64,000 nucleotides of DNA from Kingella potus (lineage in GTDB: Bacteria; Pseudomonadota; Gammaproteobacteria; Burkholderiales; Neisseriaceae). A program made the translations under genes and the position numbers. Of this stretch, positions 63,024 through 64,000 are shown piece by piece (position 1 is the stretch's first letter; every line of letters begins with the position of its first letter). The stretch spans positions 62,001-126,000 of the forward strand of contig NZ_UGJJ01000001.1 of assembly GCF_900451175.1 (NCBI RefSeq). The letters are read 5' to 3'. Under the pieces are notes generated by a model. The model was given only the letters and a program-made list of their open reading frames with translations, was not told where the DNA came from and did not search any database.

Positions 63024-64000
63024 ATGACCGCCAACCTGCAATCGCCCGCACTCTGCCGCGTCCGCACCGTAACCGCCTTCACCACCCTGCCGCCCGACAG
63101 CACACAATGGGAAAACGTACTGGCCGATGCCGAACAACAATGCCGCAGCCTCGCCGCCGTTTTTCAGACGGCCGGCTACACCGTCCAAACCCTGCGCATC
63201 GTTTCCAACCCATTCGGCGAATACCTCGACACCGGCAGTCCGGCCGCCGCCCGATCCGGCTTCGCCGCCATCCGCGCCATCCTGCAACGCCTCAACCGCA
63301 GCGGCCTGCGCATCCGTTTTGCCGCCGGCGAAGCACGCACCGCCGCAGAAACCGCCCTCCTGCCCGCGCTCATCCGCGAATACGGCGACCTGTGCAACGC
63401 CTGCGTCAATATCGAAGCAGACGAAAACGGCCTGCCCGACAACGAAACCATCCTCCGCTGCGCCGCCGTCATCAACGACATCGCCCGCACCACGCCGCGC
63501 GGCGAAGGCAACTTCAACTTCACCGTCAATTTCAACTGCCCGCCGCTGATTCCCTACTTTCCCGCCGGCTACCACCGCAGCGCAAACGGCAACTGCCTCG
63601 TCGTCGGCCTCGAAACCCCCGCCCTGCTCGCCGCCGCCCTGCGCAATATCGCCAACCCGCAGCAGGAACACACCGCTTATTTTCAGACGGCCTGCCACGC
63701 CATGCGCGCCGCGCTGCAATACCACACAAGCCGCATCCACAACCTAGCAGAAGAACACAGCGCAGCGGTCAAAAACTGGACATACGCCGGCATCGATACT
63801 TCCGCCGCACCCTCGAAAAACTGCACCTCCATAGTAGAAATCTACCGCCTGCTGCGCGTACCGTATTTCGGTGCGGCGGGTACAGTCGAAGCCTCCGCAC
63901 TCCTTACCCGCGTGTTCAAATCACAGCAAAACATCCGAATGCAGGGCTTCTGCGGCCTGATGCTCGCACCCGCCGAAGATGAAGGCCTCGCTGCTGCCGC
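63024..64000 (+). CDS. DUF711 family protein (partial at window end)
   Basis: From ATG 63024 an open frame of 325 codons runs to the window edge. It starts MTANLQSPALCRVRTVTAFT. The DUF711 (UPF0210-like) pattern is visible: TTLPPDSTQWENVLADAEQQ near the start, LCNACVNIEADENGLPDNET, FNFTVNFNCPPLIPYFPAGY (usual family text has PPGTPFFPAAY), the SLxxPDSSxxP-like AGIDTSSAAPSKNCTSIVEI, and MQGFCGLMLAPAEDEGLAAA at the edge. Members are of unknown or disputed function, some distantly related to formate-lyase-like folds. A DUS encodes AVFQTAGY. The C-terminus is outside the window. Confidence 0.82.
   Translation, partial: MTANLQSPALCRVRTVTAFTTLPPDSTQWENVLADAEQQCRSLAAVFQTAGYTVQTLRIVSNPFGEYLDTGSPAAARSGFAAIRAILQRLNRSGLRIRFAAGEARTAAETALLPALIREYGDLCNACVNIEADENGLPDNETILRCAAVINDIARTTPRGEGNFNFTVNFNCPPLIPYFPAGYHRSANGNCLVVGLETPALLAAALRNIANPQQEHTAYFQTACHAMRAALQYHTSRIHNLAEEHSAAVKNWTYAGIDTSAAPSKNCTSIVEIYRLLRVPYFGAAGTVEASALLTRVFKSQQNIRMQGFCGLMLAPAEDEGLAAA

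Overview
The window is a GC-rich stretch of a Neisseriaceae chromosome, almost certainly a Neisseria species of the AG-DUS group. The 12-mer DNA uptake sequence AGGCCGTCTGAA occurs dozens of times, mostly as closely spaced inverted pairs just after genes, where they look like factor-independent terminators. The complete mreB-mreC-mreD-mrdA-rodA set points to a rod-shaped Neisseria, because the coccoid pathogens have lost these genes. The isocitrate lyase plus malate synthase G pair also fits a non-gonococcal, non-meningococcal species. N. bacilliformis- or N. elongata-like organisms would fit, but the species cannot be fixed from this window.

Layout. 1-8571: dnaG (partial), a small membrane protein, a 3,4-dihydroxybutanone-phosphate synthase with a dead GTP cyclohydrolase II domain, fadD, a CPA1 K+/H+ antiporter, and an overlapping ABC permease-ATPase-NnrS operon, all on the minus strand. 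8634-10873: a type II restriction-modification pair behind thyA. 10887-20323: thyA, a nitroreductase, dusA, a DUF333 lipoprotein, a TfoX_C-TadA fusion, and the rod-shape operon. 20521-24493 (plus strand): gatC, gatA, a DUF535 protein and an exported MORN-type protein. 24883-27808: a single-chain MmeI-like (type IIL) restriction-modification enzyme broken by a 12-base poly-C tract, so phase-variable and OFF here. 28004-34335: mfd and divergent clpS-clpA. 34737-42840: a type I hsdMSR island flanked by remnants of two other genes. 42998-53244: yiiM-like MOSC gene, mpl, ppk2, an orphan outer-membrane efflux lipoprotein, a LysR/DUF2798 pair, argC, panC, pip, and a family of about 145-bp intergenic elements with terminal inverted repeats. 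53245-57242: leuS and a queF-yhhQ operon behind a preQ1 riboswitch. 57754-64000: aceA, trxA, glcB and a DUF711 gene cut by the window end.

Themes. Three different restriction-modification systems lie within about 34 kb. Two of them (type IIL and type I) carry Kingella-type DUS variants (AAGCAGCCTGAA, AGGCAGCCTGAA) instead of only the local dialect, suggesting acquisition from related oral Neisseriaceae. DUS copies are also built into genes: they supply stop codons (GCC GTC TGA, giving proteins ending in Ala-Val) and encode short peptides inside proteins. I found no tRNA, rRNA, insertion sequence with a transposase, or CRISPR array.
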